From Calothrix sp. PCC 7716 (GTDB taxonomy: Bacteria; Cyanobacteriota; Cyanobacteriia; Cyanobacteriales; Nostocaceae), in assembly GCF_019977735.1 (NCBI RefSeq), contig NZ_AP025018.1:6080580-6144579 (forward strand): 64,000 nucleotides of DNA. Reading direction: 5' to 3'. Shown one piece after another: positions 27,956 through 36,998 of the stretch (position 1 is the first letter of the stretch; every line of letters begins with the position of its first letter). The notes beneath the pieces were generated by a model. The model saw only the letters and a program-made list of their open reading frames with translations, ran no database searches and had not been told where the DNA came from. The position numbers and the translations under genes are program-made.

Positions 27956-28053
27956 TTCTAGACACCTTCGCTAACATTTATTGTTTTGACCTAAAACACG
28001 TTTTAAAAACGCTGCAAGGCTCAATCCCCATAAATCCCCCCACTTTTTAACTA

Positions 28054-28311
28054 TTATTTGATTTTCACTGGGGATGTCTCACGGGATAAGTCGGGGATAA
28101 GTCGGGGATAAGTCGGGGATAAGTCGGGGATAAGCCTGGGGATGTCTGAAAGCCTTAATCCCTCGTTGCACCCTCTCTGTTTTTGGGATGCTTCGCCAGA
28201 GCAATCCCCACGGTCAAAACCTTGTTTTATCTTTTTGAGCGAAACTGTAATTCCAGCAGCGCTAATTACTATTGATAAATCTCGCGCACTTTCTCCAGAT
28301 GTTGTTTCCAT
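28054..28311 (-). CDS. Hypothetical ORF whose tail is the 11-bp repeat
   Basis: An 85-aa frame that starts inside the end of the preceding gene (METTSGESARDLSIVISAAG) and whose C-terminus (IPRLIPDLSPTYPRLIPDLS) is simply the 11-bp tandem repeat read through. The N-terminal part could be a real helix-rich segment, but the repeat-encoded tail argues for caution. Confidence 0.3.
   Translation of the reverse strand: METTSGESARDLSIVISAAGITVSLKKIKQGFDRGDCSGEASQKQRGCNEGLRLSDIPRLIPDLSPTYPRLIPDLSRETSPVKIK
28082..28137. repeat. Five 11-bp tandem repeats, candidate iterons
   Basis: Five copies of GGGATAAGTCG in tandem. They are flanked on both sides by the direct repeat CTGGGGATGTCT (28068-28079 and 28136-28147). 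They lie 1.5 kb from the end of the replication-protein gene. The 11-bp spacing is about one helical turn, as expected for phased protein-binding sites. Origin function is inferred. Confidence 0.75.
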
Positions 28312-28562
28312 AGGTCACTATTGTTTAACCGAGCCTCGTACAATTCCTGCGGTGTCGGCGGAACATATTCCGCTGGTTGTTCCACAGGTGTTTGTGGTGG
28401 TGTTGGTGTTGGTGCCTCATCATATGTTGGCTGCGAATATTTCAACTTTATTTCAGTGAGTAGTTTCTCGTTATTTTGCTGATATTCTTTGTTGATTTCT
28501 TGCAGCCTACTTACGACCTCCCTTGCTTGTCGCAACACTGCTTCTGTTTGATAGTCCATCAA
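28269..28562 (-). CDS. Coiled-coil, proline-rich small protein
   Basis: A 97-aa ORF. Residues 5-45 are a predicted coiled coil (AVLRQAREVVSRLQEINKEY), followed by a proline/threonine-rich linker (APTPTPPQTPVEQP) and a helical C-terminus (QELYEARLNNSDLWKQHLEK). It starts MMDYQTEA with GGAG upstream. The function is unknown. It lies upstream of the candidate iterons. Confidence 0.5.
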   Translation of the reverse strand: MMDYQTEAVLRQAREVVSRLQEINKEYQQNNEKLLTEIKLKYSQPTYDEAPTPTPPQTPVEQPAEYVPPTPQELYEARLNNSDLWKQHLEKVREIYQ

Positions 28563-28650
28563 ATTGCTCCTTCATTATTTTTTCGTTATGCTGTTTCAAG
28601 GCTAAATACTGTTCTGGTGTACACCAACTAGGATTATTAGTTTTTCTCAA
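28507..28650 (-). CDS. Possible 47-aa TTG-initiated ORF
   Basis: TTG start preceded by AAGGGAG at six-base spacing. The product begins LRKTNNPSWCTPEQYLALKQ and ends SKGGRK, overlapping the start of the coiled-coil gene. The good ribosome-binding site is the main support. Confidence 0.3.
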   Translation of the reverse strand: MRKTNNPSWCTPEQYLALKQHNEKIMKEQFDGLSNRSSVATSKGGRK

Positions 28651-28740
28651 TGTTTACTCCCTTAAGCCTACTGTGGTTATGTCCTGGGGTTTTATCTTAA
28701 TATTTATTATAGCATATTTTGGGTTTATTTTTTGATATTA

Positions 28741-29295
28741 ATTGTCGGTTATGCTATTGGAAGGATGTCGTAGACTGCCTGCGGTGGAAGTTTCTAGTTT
28801 TTGTCAGAACTTCGATAGTTATTCTTGATTTCTCTCGGCGAATAATATTAGCGGCGATTCACGGGGTCTTCCAGCGATGATAAGCCCTGAATGATGTCTA
28901 GGTCATTTCCTTGATTTCCGAGCCAATGATTTTTCGCTGGTTGCGGCTACTGGGACATTAGCGCTGATGCTAGGCTACAGATAATTTTGGGGTAGCGTCT
29001 AAGGATGGGAGACTCCAGGGCAGTATAAAACTTGCATCCGTAATAAAATTATGGCTGTATTCCTTGATATAACTTCAAGACGGGAAATCCCGCATCGCAT
29101 CTCAGCCATTTTCACCGATATTTTCGCAGTTTTTTACCGAGATGGTGATAATGACTGTATCGCTGTCACAGCCTAGGTTTTACCGCTGATAGTTTACTGA
29201 TGGTCTACGGGACGTATACTTGGGTTATGTCTCAAAAAATACTCAGTTATATATAACGCTGCTATATTTAAGAAGTTCGCCTACTGATAATCCTT
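28741..29295. other. Gene-free stretch
   Basis: No ORF is supported. It contains GAGCCAATGATTTTTCGCTG (about 28919-28938), similar to GAGCCAATGATTTTCCCTG near 26403, another hint of dispersed repeats in this part of the element. Confidence 0.35.
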
Positions 29296-29439
29296 ATGCC
29301 TTACGACTGCTGGCACCATCTCGTTTATGTTGAAGATGCTTTTGCCAATGTGCTGACCGAGGAACAGAAACAAGATTCAGCTTATTGCTGGAGTGTTTTG
29401 GATGGATACCGGGAAGATTTTGAGTACTATAACTCGTGA
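29296..29439 (+). CDS. Possible 47-aa protein
   Basis: ATG 29296 opens MPYDCWHHLVYVEDAFANVL, continuing with TEEQKQDSAYCWSVLDGYRE and ending at 29439. It is too short to judge but has protein-like composition. It is on the opposite strand to its neighbours. Confidence 0.3.
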   Translation: MPYDCWHHLVYVEDAFANVLTEEQKQDSAYCWSVLDGYREDFEYYNS

Positions 29440-29569
29440 ATTTTGCGCGCGGTTTTTTCCTGATTAGGCTATCGGTGCTTTCTTTAGAGAAATCGCTTTA
29501 TAACTATCTAGTGCTATCTCTAATGATGTTCCATGAACTCCTGACTATTGAATCGAATAGAGGTTATCT

Positions 29570-29693
29570 AGAGATTGTTCGTGTTGGAAGTATCAGACAC
29601 ACCTCCCGGTTCTTTATTAGTAAAAGGGTTTTTAGAAAGCCTAGGTGTGTCCGCCTAGACCCCAGTCAGGGACAAGGCTCTAGGGTTTTTTGA
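29570..29693. repeat. Right copy of the 125-bp inverted repeat
   Basis: Reverse complement of 25387-25510. It ends two bases before the stop codon of the replication-protein gene and could double as its terminator. Confidence 0.85.
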
Positions 29694-29694
29694 G

Positions 29695-32600
29695 CTAAAT
29701 CAGTGAAAGCTGAGTTACAGTCGGTTCTTTTGGTACTTCTTCAGCAACCACCTCTGGTGTGTCCGTAGATAATTGAACAGGGTTAGCAAGTTCAAGAATA
29801 AGCGCATCAGCTTTTCTGTGGGCATACTCTAAGGATTCTTGAGCAAAGGTAGGTTTGAAGTCTGGTTCATCGGAATCAACAGCGAAGTAAGCAGAGGAAT
29901 CATCTAAAGTACCTTCGATTGCAATCGCGGATTCGGTTTGAGCAAGTTTAGAGAATTGATGTTCTGCGAAGTTGTTCAAAAAGTCTAGCGAAGCTTGTTC
30001 AACCTGGTAGTATCTCACGAGTTTTCCATTAACTTTTTTCTGTGGAGCTTTACCATTAGCTGTTGTTTTAAATTCTAAGCCACGCTCTCTAAGAAGTTTA
30101 GCGACAGTGGCAGCGGGTTTTGTTTTGTGAATCCAGTGTTTTGGTTCATTTTTATGTTCTTCGACAAGTGCAGCGTGGATTTTTTCGCAGTCAGCATCAA
30201 AAAATTGTTTGTTGGGGTCAAGGAATTGTTTCAAGTTAAGCCTTTTGGTTCTTTCCGCATCAATCATCGAAAATTTAATATCACCAGGGAAGCGAGAACC
30301 AAGGTAACTTTGAGCATTGTTTATCCAAAGGTCGCGGTCAACAGACGCTTTAAGTTCTTGCATGAAACAGTTGTAATACTTGTAACAAGATTTTTCTAAT
30401 GAGCCATCCCAGTTTAAGTAAGCCAAAGATGCATAACCTTCGAGTTTTTCGCCGTTAAATTCAGAGGTTGATTTTGAGATTATTTTTTCACCGAATGTTT
30501 TATGCAATTGATGTTTGATGAGTTGTACTTGTTCTAATTCGGTGAGTGTTTCTTGTGAGTCTAGCTTTTTGCTAATAGCTTTTAGTTTGTCTTCGGTGGG
30601 AAGTTCAGCGGTAGCAATCTTTTTAAGTTTCTCTAGTTTTAGAGTCCCCCAGGCATTGTCTAAATCTTTTTTAGTTGCTTCACTGGTAGCTGTGTTGGTA
30701 ATAAACTTTGTCTCTTCTAATTGATAACCATCTTTGATTAATTTAGCTTTGACTTTGTTTCTAAGGTCAGCCATTGCTATGTTTTTAACAGCGGCATTTT
30801 TACAGAATAGTTTCCAGTAAGGGCTGGTAAACTCACCACTGAGAATGTCATAGTTGGGGTTGAAGTTTTGAATGATAGATGCTCTTTTGGTTTCGATTTC
30901 TTGGTAGTAATCGTTAACATCTTCGGGGGTATATTTGTGGCTTTGTTCGTAGTTAAACCCTTGTTCCGCACACCAAACATAAATCTGTTTTGCTCCGCGA
31001 ACACGTCCTAGAGCTTGACTTGCAGCATTAGCATCAAAGATACCATTACAAAAGAGAAATACACCGTCATTAAACCGTTGATTCTCTAGAGAAACACCAG
31101 CGGTAATACTTGGCGAACATACAATAAGCTCCACATTGGTAGAAAGTTCGTTGATGTTTGAAATAAACTCTGCCTCTTTCGCCGAAGTTTCGCTGTTGAT
31201 TATTTTAAGATTCAATTCAGGGCGTTGTTCGCTGAGATATTGAGCAATGGACTTGCCACCCATGACACCATCCTTGAGGTCATCAACGACAAAGCAGGGA
31301 ACACCAGCGTCAATTTTCTCTAGTAAAACTTTAAGTAGTCCAGTGCAGTCACTATCGGTAGAGAACAGCAAATTTCCTCTTGTTGGTTGAAATTCATTGA
31401 TTACAACTTCGATTTCTGTTCCAGGTGGCACAAGGGAATGAATTATGTCTATCTCTTTTTGTGCTATATCCTCAGACATAAACAGTGCTGAACCGTCAGA
31501 TAAAGCAGCATGTAAATGAGCCTCGAAATAACGCAATATTGTTGGTCGCATACCATCTTTGTTGCATAAGCTCTCGAAATTGTATTGCATGATTTGGTCG
31601 AATTCATCGCCAATCAACAAACCCTTAGAAAGTAGGTTTCGGGGGTTAAATTTAGGAGCAGAATTGCTGCAAAAACTTTGTTTCTTTGATGGATGTTCAG
31701 GCTTAAATTTAATGTTTATTTCAGCAGCCATTTTCATACAGAGGCTTATCCGAGTATGCCAACTAGCGATACCTTCAAACTGTGTATTGGCGATAGCGCT
31801 AACCAGGGATTTTGTTTTCGCTGTGCCTTTAGGAGAAACTACTATTGATACCTTGTGGGGCTGCAATCCAAGGTCTGAATCTGTGAGAAATTCTTTGTTT
31901 ATTCTCTTAACTTTTATCCCAAGTTTGCTACAAAGACCAACATCGATGCTAGTTAAGCTGTTATATAAATCGTTATCTACGACAACTTTCTTGGAATCAA
32001 TTTTAGGTGTGTACGCTGGCATTTCAACGCCAGCCTGCGAAGCTAATTCGCGGACAATATCAACGTAATCTTTTCCTGTTGGAGTTCCAGAGCCACCTTT
32101 AAGCATCCAGCGATATTCAATTGCGCCACCACCAAAACCAACTCTGTCAATCCACAACCATTGACCATTAACTAAATTAACGTGAAACGAAGTTCCACTG
32201 CTGCTAGACCGACCATAAGGCATTCCTTGAAGAGTTTCACCATACCACTCGAAGTTGTGACCATCCCAGTTGTAAATATCTTCGGGCTGAAGTTCTGGTA
32301 ATACTTTATTGTTAAAAAAGTTCACCAGTTCATTCTCTGAAGATTGTCCAAAGCCAGCAGCCTTGTTTCTCTTGCTGGAAGTTTTGACGTATTCACCGTT
32401 GGAATCAATTTGATGTTGTTGCTTAGTTTTGGTCGGTGAATCCTCTTTTTGTTCGTTGCCGCTAGGGTAGATACCGATTGATTCAAGGTTTTTAACTATT
32501 GGAATGCCACCATCAACCAATAAGCGATAAGAATTTCCGTTAGGATGTATTGTTGGTGCCATAACAGCAAAGCAGCCGTATCCACGAATTTCGCCTATCA

Positions 32601-33390
32601 GTTCACCACCAGGGGTGCGAGCCATAGTACCAAAATTAGGATACTCTTCCACAGCTATTACAACGCGATACCCACCGCCACCTGATTTTTCTTGCCAGAT
32701 ATCCTCAAAGCCATTCTTAGCGATAAAATCGTTAAAAAACCAATCGTCGCATTCTTCCTGTGAATTAAAATCTTTGGCATCAAAATCGAGTGGTAATACT
32801 TCGTAATTTCCAATAATACCAACACCGTTGTAAACGCATTGAAACCACTCTTTTAATTGTTTATCTGTAGGTGTTGAGTTATGGTATTGCCTATGGCTTA
32901 TGTTGTACTGTTTCCCGCTGTTTCGCATACAACTTGGGTTTTTACCAGAGAACTTAGCCTTTGGTTTTCCGTCTTTCAGCGGACAACGGTCATAAGTTTT
33001 TTTGGCTGGATTCCCCCGTTCAACCTCGTGACCACCTTCAGAGTAAGGGTCTAAAGCTGGAGCCACAGGTAAGGGTGTTAGACCATACGATAAAGCCTTG
33101 TTAATGGTGTAATTTATATCTTCATCTTCGCTATATTGCTTGTCTTTGTGCCAATCATTCTTCGGATACCATCTGATAGGTGTTTTCTCTGCTGATACAT
33201 CACCGTCTATCGTTGGTGTGTCTTTTGTGTGTACATCGAGTGTACAAAATGTATCATTTTGAGGTATAATATTAGTAGCACTAACTAATAGTGCTGGAGT
33301 ATCTCCTAAAACTATATCAAAATTATTATTTACGACCGCTGTATCTTCTGCAATAATATTGGTAACTGTTTCTTTTGTTGAATTGTTCAT
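29695..33390 (-). CDS. Plasmid replication protein, CyRepA1-like primase-helicase
   Basis: A 1231-aa protein. Residues about 95-300 look like a primase-polymerase domain: LDFDAKDF (201-208) supplies the metal-binding acidic pair. SGGGGYRVVI (236-245) and EIRGYGCFAVMAPTIHPNGN (267-286) are typical PrimPol active-site segments. A helicase-like ATPase follows, with Walker A PKGTAKT (520-526) and Walker B LLIGDEFDQ (about 592-600). This layout matches the cyanobacterial plasmid replication protein family CyRepA1. It implies that the nifB element descends from, or can behave as, a plasmid. The frame is intact. The ATG at 33390 has a GGAG site upstream. Confidence 0.8.
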   Translation of the reverse strand: MNNSTKETVTNIIAEDTAVVNNNFDIVLGDTPALLVSATNIIPQNDTFCTLDVHTKDTPTIDGDVSAEKTPIRWYPKNDWHKDKQYSEDEDINYTINKALSYGLTPLPVAPALDPYSEGGHEVERGNPAKKTYDRCPLKDGKPKAKFSGKNPSCMRNSGKQYNISHRQYHNSTPTDKQLKEWFQCVYNGVGIIGNYEVLPLDFDAKDFNSQEECDDWFFNDFIAKNGFEDIWQEKSGGGGYRVVIAVEEYPNFGTMARTPGGELIGEIRGYGCFAVMAPTIHPNGNSYRLLVDGGIPIVKNLESIGIYPSGNEQKEDSPTKTKQQHQIDSNGEYVKTSSKRNKAAGFGQSSENELVNFFNNKVLPELQPEDIYNWDGHNFEWYGETLQGMPYGRSSSSGTSFHVNLVNGQWLWIDRVGFGGGAIEYRWMLKGGSGTPTGKDYVDIVRELASQAGVEMPAYTPKIDSKKVVVDNDLYNSLTSIDVGLCSKLGIKVKRINKEFLTDSDLGLQPHKVSIVVSPKGTAKTKSLVSAIANTQFEGIASWHTRISLCMKMAAEINIKFKPEHPSKKQSFCSNSAPKFNPRNLLSKGLLIGDEFDQIMQYNFESLCNKDGMRPTILRYFEAHLHAALSDGSALFMSEDIAQKEIDIIHSLVPPGTEIEVVINEFQPTRGNLLFSTDSDCTGLLKVLLEKIDAGVPCFVVDDLKDGVMGGKSIAQYLSEQRPELNLKIINSETSAKEAEFISNINELSTNVELIVCSPSITAGVSLENQRFNDGVFLFCNGIFDANAASQALGRVRGAKQIYVWCAEQGFNYEQSHKYTPEDVNDYYQEIETKRASIIQNFNPNYDILSGEFTSPYWKLFCKNAAVKNIAMADLRNKVKAKLIKDGYQLEETKFITNTATSEATKKDLDNAWGTLKLEKLKKIATAELPTEDKLKAISKKLDSQETLTELEQVQLIKHQLHKTFGEKIISKSTSEFNGEKLEGYASLAYLNWDGSLEKSCYKYYNCFMQELKASVDRDLWINNAQSYLGSRFPGDIKFSMIDAERTKRLNLKQFLDPNKQFFDADCEKIHAALVEEHKNEPKHWIHKTKPAATVAKLLRERGLEFKTTANGKAPQKKVNGKLVRYYQVEQASLDFLNNFAEHQFSKLAQTESAIAIEGTLDDSSAYFAVDSDEPDFKPTFAQESLEYAHRKADALILELANPVQLSTDTPEVVAEEVPKEPTVTQLSLI

Positions 33391-33681
33391 TGGGAATTCT
33401 CCTTTAGTAGTGTTTAGGTGGATTCCCCAACCAATTCCTTAAAAAGCTTTTGAGTTTACGTCTGTTGGCATTGCGCCGTATAAGTCAGTGAAGTGTCAGT
33501 GTAAAAGTTTCAGAGTCAAGTTTCAGTGAAAAGTTCGTTGTTTAGACCTCGGCAAAGCTTCTAAAAAAATGTCGGGGCTTTTTCTATTGAACTGTTTCCT
33601 TTGTTTATATGCAAACTTTATTTGAATCCCCACTAGGGGACGGAAACTAGAAGTTTGAATCAAATAAAGTGCAATGGTGAA
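33391..33681. other. Leader region upstream of the replication gene
   Basis: No gene. It holds direct repeats of GTCAGTG/TTTCAG at 33484-33536 and the CRISPR-repeat-like sequence at 33611-33647. It could carry promoter and copy-control functions. Confidence 0.5.
33611..33647 (+). CRISPR. Solitary CRISPR-repeat-like unit
   Basis: The 37-bp stretch ends CCCCACTAGGGGACGGAAAC, which has the CCCC-loop-GGGG stem and the GGAAAC 3' end of common cyanobacterial CRISPR repeats, and has their usual length. There is only one copy and no spacer array or cas gene nearby. An outer inverted pair CTTTATTTGA (33616-33625) / TCAAATAAAG (33660-33669) encloses it. It could be a solitary repeat unit, an orphan array remnant, or an unrelated hairpin. 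Confidence 0.55.
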
Positions 33682-34017
33682 TCAATGATGATTACGTAAT
33701 CTTTTCTTTGTTTTAAAGCGCTGGGTTAATTTATTAGCTTTACTTAAAGAAGACTTCGGTAGTACTGCCAAAAGGGCACTGGTTTTTTTTGTATTGGCAC
33801 AGGGGATTGAAACTTGGCTGATAGCATTGCACCAATTGTTAAGACTGGTGACATCGAAAAATACAAAGTGTGGTAGCAGCGAAAGTACATGCTGTTTCGT
33901 TGGGTTTAATCCTGTGATATGCATCCACTGCCGTTTTAACCGTTGAAGTTCTTTATGGTCTTTTTCGCTAACAAACCCAGGTTTTAACCAATAAGGTTGT
34001 GTCTTAATAATTAGCAT
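33682..34017 (-). CDS. Hypothetical basic protein, 111 aa
   Basis: It starts MLIIKTQPYWLKPGFVSEKD and ends with a basic tail (KANKLTQRFKTKKRLRNHH). Size, charge and its place directly upstream of the replication gene suggest a DNA- or RNA-binding accessory protein, but no family is recognised. Confidence 0.45.
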   Translation of the reverse strand: MLIIKTQPYWLKPGFVSEKDHKELQRLKRQWMHITGLNPTKQHVLSLLPHFVFFDVTSLNNWCNAISQVSIPCANTKKTSALLAVLPKSSLSKANKLTQRFKTKKRLRNHH

Positions 34018-34242
34018 TAATTACTCCTCAAAAAGGTATTTAGTCGCTGATGAACGCAGTGTTTTCAAGTTCCAGCCCTAAAAAAAGTTTAGCGGTCGGT
34101 CTGGAGATTTCGCTATAAGGGGCTATTTTTCGTCTTTATTCCTCGGTTGTGAGCTTTGACTATCCACTCACGCGCTACCTTTCAGATTATTCGTTGCCCG
34201 TTTTCAAGGTTCAGGTTTCGCGGTAGGAGCCAGGGGATTTTT

Positions 34243-34320
34243 TTAAGAATTAGTTGCTTTGATACCGCGTCGTTGACAATATTCTTTTAATAGAGCAACA
34301 ATTAATTCTGTGATGTGCAT
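34243..34320 (-). pseudogene. Fragment of a ribbon-helix-helix gene
   Basis: A 25-codon frame ending LLKEYCQRRGIKATNS. It closely matches the end of the 49-aa RHH-like ORF at 34669-34818 (EEYCQRRGIKITKP). It overlaps the end of the 111-aa gene and looks like a truncated duplicate. Confidence 0.4.
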
Positions 34321-34637
34321 TTCCAGAAAGTTTCTAAAATTTCATGTGGAATGCATTTGTTGAATTCTTCAATGATTTTTACGGGAGTTTGATTTAAAAA
34401 AGTGGTAACTGGTGTGTTTACTCCGGAGTTTCTGTCACAAAAGAAAAATTCTGTTGATGTGTAGCCTGAATCTGTCAAAAACTCAAATGTTAGAAAATAA
34501 TCTTCGTAAAAAACAGAAGCAAAATGTAATAACCATACGTTAGTTGCTGTGCATTCTATCTCTGAGTAATTAATGTTATGTTTACCAAATTGAATTGCAA
34601 TTTGAAAAAGCTCAGGAGGTGGAGTTAGGATAAGCAT
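34302..34637 (-). CDS. Hypothetical acidic protein, 111 aa
   Basis: It starts MLILTPPPELFQIAIQFGKH. The middle is aromatic-rich (HFASVFYEDYFLTFEFLTDS). It is flanked on both sides by RHH-like sequences that share the EYCQRRGIK motif. It may be the partner of the upstream RHH protein (31 bp away), but no family is recognised. Confidence 0.45.
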   Translation of the reverse strand: MLILTPPPELFQIAIQFGKHNINYSEIECTATNVWLLHFASVFYEDYFLTFEFLTDSGYTSTEFFFCDRNSGVNTPVTTFLNQTPVKIIEEFNKCIPHEILETFWKCTSQN

Positions 34638-34668
34638 TTTATCTCGAATAAATGGGTTATAGAGAAAT

Positions 34669-34818
34669 TTAAGGTTTAGTAATTTTAATACCGCGTCGTT
34701 GACAATATTCTTCGATTGCAGTTCTAAATAATTCGCTAAGATTCATCCCTTGGCTGTACGCAAGTTGTTTTAGGTTCCAACTTTCCGGTTGTCTGAAAGC
34801 GAGAGTTCTATTATGCAT
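34669..34818 (-). CDS. Small ribbon-helix-helix-like protein, 49 aa
   Basis: MHNRTLAFRQPESWNLKQLA continues with YSQGMNLSELFRTAIEEYCQ and RRGIKITKP. The strand-helix-helix pattern with LSELFRTAIEEY fits a minimal Arc/CopG-type regulator. It lies directly upstream of the 111-aa acidic protein on the same strand and probably forms a unit with it. Confidence 0.5.
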   Translation of the reverse strand: MHNRTLAFRQPESWNLKQLAYSQGMNLSELFRTAIEEYCQRRGIKITKP

Positions 34819-35295
34819 GGTGATAAGTATTGGTGAGTTGTGTCTAAACTTTATACATTAAATATAGCGCAATAAATTTTATAATGCAAGCATGTGAAAT
34901 GTATTCACCGCAGGAACTTCAGCATATCTTCGTTTGAGATATACCAAGAACAAATCGCCAAAAGCAGCTCTGTGTTTAACTTTCAGCGCAACTATGCCTA
35001 AACAGCGGAATAATTCCTTGAATTAACGATAAGTTATGCTGATTATTCCCTGATGAGATATGCGAAAAATATCATAATTAATCAAAGTAGTACAGTATTG
35101 ATATTTTCTGTAAAGTACATCGAAAAATACGAAGTAACATCGATGGAAAATGCTTGCAGCAAAGGTTTTAGAAAAATCAGCAATAAAAAAGTTCAGGGAT
35201 AACGGTTTCACGGTGTTATCTGTGAACTTGTGCAGAAATTTATTTGTGAGATAATTAAAGGGAACGACGCAGACAAAACCGCTTAAAAAAAAACT
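34819..35295. other. Gene-poor stretch between RHH and recombinase regions
   Basis: No convincing gene. An AT-rich segment at about 35040-35130 has several TTTTCTGTAAAGTAC/ATCGAAAAATACGAAGTA motifs. It probably holds promoters for the small flanking ORFs. Confidence 0.35.
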
Positions 35296-35418
35296 ATGAC
35301 ATTAGCACCAGAAAATTTTCAACAAGAGACTTTAAGAGAATTTATGGCACGTTTGTTAAAGGAAAATCAAGAGCGTCGCCAAAAAGCCGACTCGGCTAAT
35401 ATCGAAAAGAAAAAATGA
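35296..35418 (+). CDS. Possible 40-aa helical protein
   Basis: ATG 35296 opens MTLAPENFQQETLREFMARL, continues LKENQERRQKADSANIEKKK and stops at 35418. It is highly charged and helical. It converges on and overlaps the recombinase stop region by 23 bases. It is speculative but has coding-like composition. Confidence 0.35.
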   Translation: MTLAPENFQQETLREFMARLLKENQERRQKADSANIEKKK

Positions 35419-36928
35419 TGTCTGTAACATTAGGGGCATCCACAGTTATTTTTTTGATAAATTCCTTTAAAAATCTTTTCTTGTCAGCAACCGTAATTGA
35501 CTCCCAGAAACCATCATCAGTGATTAAGTCTAGTAGTTCAGATATTTTGACGTAATCAGGGAGTAAAACATTGGAATTGCGAACCAGGTAATCAATCTTC
35601 GATTCAGTGTCTTGGATAGCTTTCTCGATAATCTCGTTGGTTTGTAAAAGCCGCAGAGAATTTAAATTTTTTCTCAAAGCAATTAGTTCATCGGATTCTA
35701 CAAGCTTTGGTGCAGCTTCTAGCTCCATTCGCTGTTGGATAATTTCAGCAAGTTCCACAGCTTTAAGTATGAAAATCTTTTGAATTCCAGCATCGAGTTT
35801 TTTCTCGGAAATCATCTTTTTATTAGCACAGCGACCATCGCGATAGTTGCTGCACTGATACCAATAATCTTTAATATTGCTACCATCTTTTTTCTTGTAA
35901 TACTGCCGAACAAAACCACCACTGCAATAGATACAGGTTAGTTTCCTGATATACGGGTTAACATCTTCGGTTGCAGCCCAGCGATTATTCGTATTGCCTT
36001 TAATTGTTGCTTTTATTTGTTCGTGCTGTTCCCGTGAGATAATACCTTGGTGAGTATCCCATGTGATATTCCATTCAGTAAAACATTTACGGCTCTTTTT
36101 CTTGCCGTTGTCATGGTAGTTATAAGTATCGTAATGTGTTCCACCAGCATACACTGGGCTAACTAATATATTTCGGATGGTCATTTTTGAAAAATGTAAC
36201 GGAACCTGAGCAATGTGGTTGCTGGTATATTTCGTTTGAGTATCAGTGATGACGTTTGGCGTTTTTTCTTTTTTATTTCTTCCAGTAGCAAGTAACCCAA
36301 AATATTCATGAATCTTTTTGCAGGTCTTGCCCACAGATTGTACTTGTGCGAACAAGTCAAAAATTAATTTAGCTACTTCAATGTGGGTAAATTCTTGTTT
36401 AGTTGCCAATAAACAGACCAACGGCGTATTGTTTTGTGTGTATGCACCATTTTCAACTTTAAAGCCAAACGGGGAAATATTATTGGGCTTACCAAGGGAA
36501 GTTCGGTAAGTGCGCTCGGTCTTAACCCTGTGTGAGAGCATCTTGATTTCAAACTTCGATGCAGCTAATAGAATATCGATTGTTAATTCACCCCCAAGGG
36601 AATCTATATCAATTTCTTGCTCTAAACAAACCAGAGATATTTTTTTTAGTTTTAATACTTCGAGTAAACTGTAAAACAGCCTGGAGGAAGAACCAATGCG
36701 GTCAATACGGGCACATTTAAAAAATTGAACCGAGCCTGTGTCGCAGTTTTTAAGGTCGCGGATTAATTCATTAAGTCCATCTCTAGATTCGGTTGTACGG
36801 CTTATGATATCGTAGTAAACCTTGGAACATCCTGCGTCTTGTAATCTTTGAATTTGTTTCCCTAGGGCATCAGCATCTAGGGCTTGTTCTTCGGTAGAAA
36901 CCCTGGCATACCCCCAAGATATAGTCAT
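35396..36928 (-). CDS. Large serine recombinase, XisF-like, of the nifB element
   Basis: A 510-aa site-specific recombinase starting at ATG 36928 (MTISWGYARVSTEEQ); the frame is open upstream but crosses the element edge. Domain order: resolvase catalytic domain (about 5-150, nucleophile Ser in YARVS, and conserved Arg in ARIDRIG), recombinase domain, zinc ribbon (CIYCSGGF ... YQCSNYRDGRC, about 330-375), and C-terminal coiled coil. Length and architecture match XisF, which excises the Anabaena fdxN element. Its start lies about 80 bp inside the right attachment site, reading away from it. No xisH/xisI-like helpers are seen nearby. It most likely excises this element. Confidence 0.92.
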   Translation of the reverse strand: MTISWGYARVSTEEQALDADALGKQIQRLQDAGCSKVYYDIISRTTESRDGLNELIRDLKNCDTGSVQFFKCARIDRIGSSSRLFYSLLEVLKLKKISLVCLEQEIDIDSLGGELTIDILLAASKFEIKMLSHRVKTERTYRTSLGKPNNISPFGFKVENGAYTQNNTPLVCLLATKQEFTHIEVAKLIFDLFAQVQSVGKTCKKIHEYFGLLATGRNKKEKTPNVITDTQTKYTSNHIAQVPLHFSKMTIRNILVSPVYAGGTHYDTYNYHDNGKKKSRKCFTEWNITWDTHQGIISREQHEQIKATIKGNTNNRWAATEDVNPYIRKLTCIYCSGGFVRQYYKKKDGSNIKDYWYQCSNYRDGRCANKKMISEKKLDAGIQKIFILKAVELAEIIQQRMELEAAPKLVESDELIALRKNLNSLRLLQTNEIIEKAIQDTESKIDYLVRNSNVLLPDYVKISELLDLITDDGFWESITVADKKRFLKEFIKKITVDAPNVTDIIFSFRY

Positions 36929-36998
36929 AGTAAGCGCTAGTCCTGTATTATCGTTATTCCTAGAGAATATAATATCCAGGTTGATAACGTCAATTCCC

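Noticed and set aside
33611-33647. A true CRISPR array at the repeat-like unit
   Set aside because: Only one copy exists, with no second repeat at 60-80 bp spacing and no cas genes in the window.
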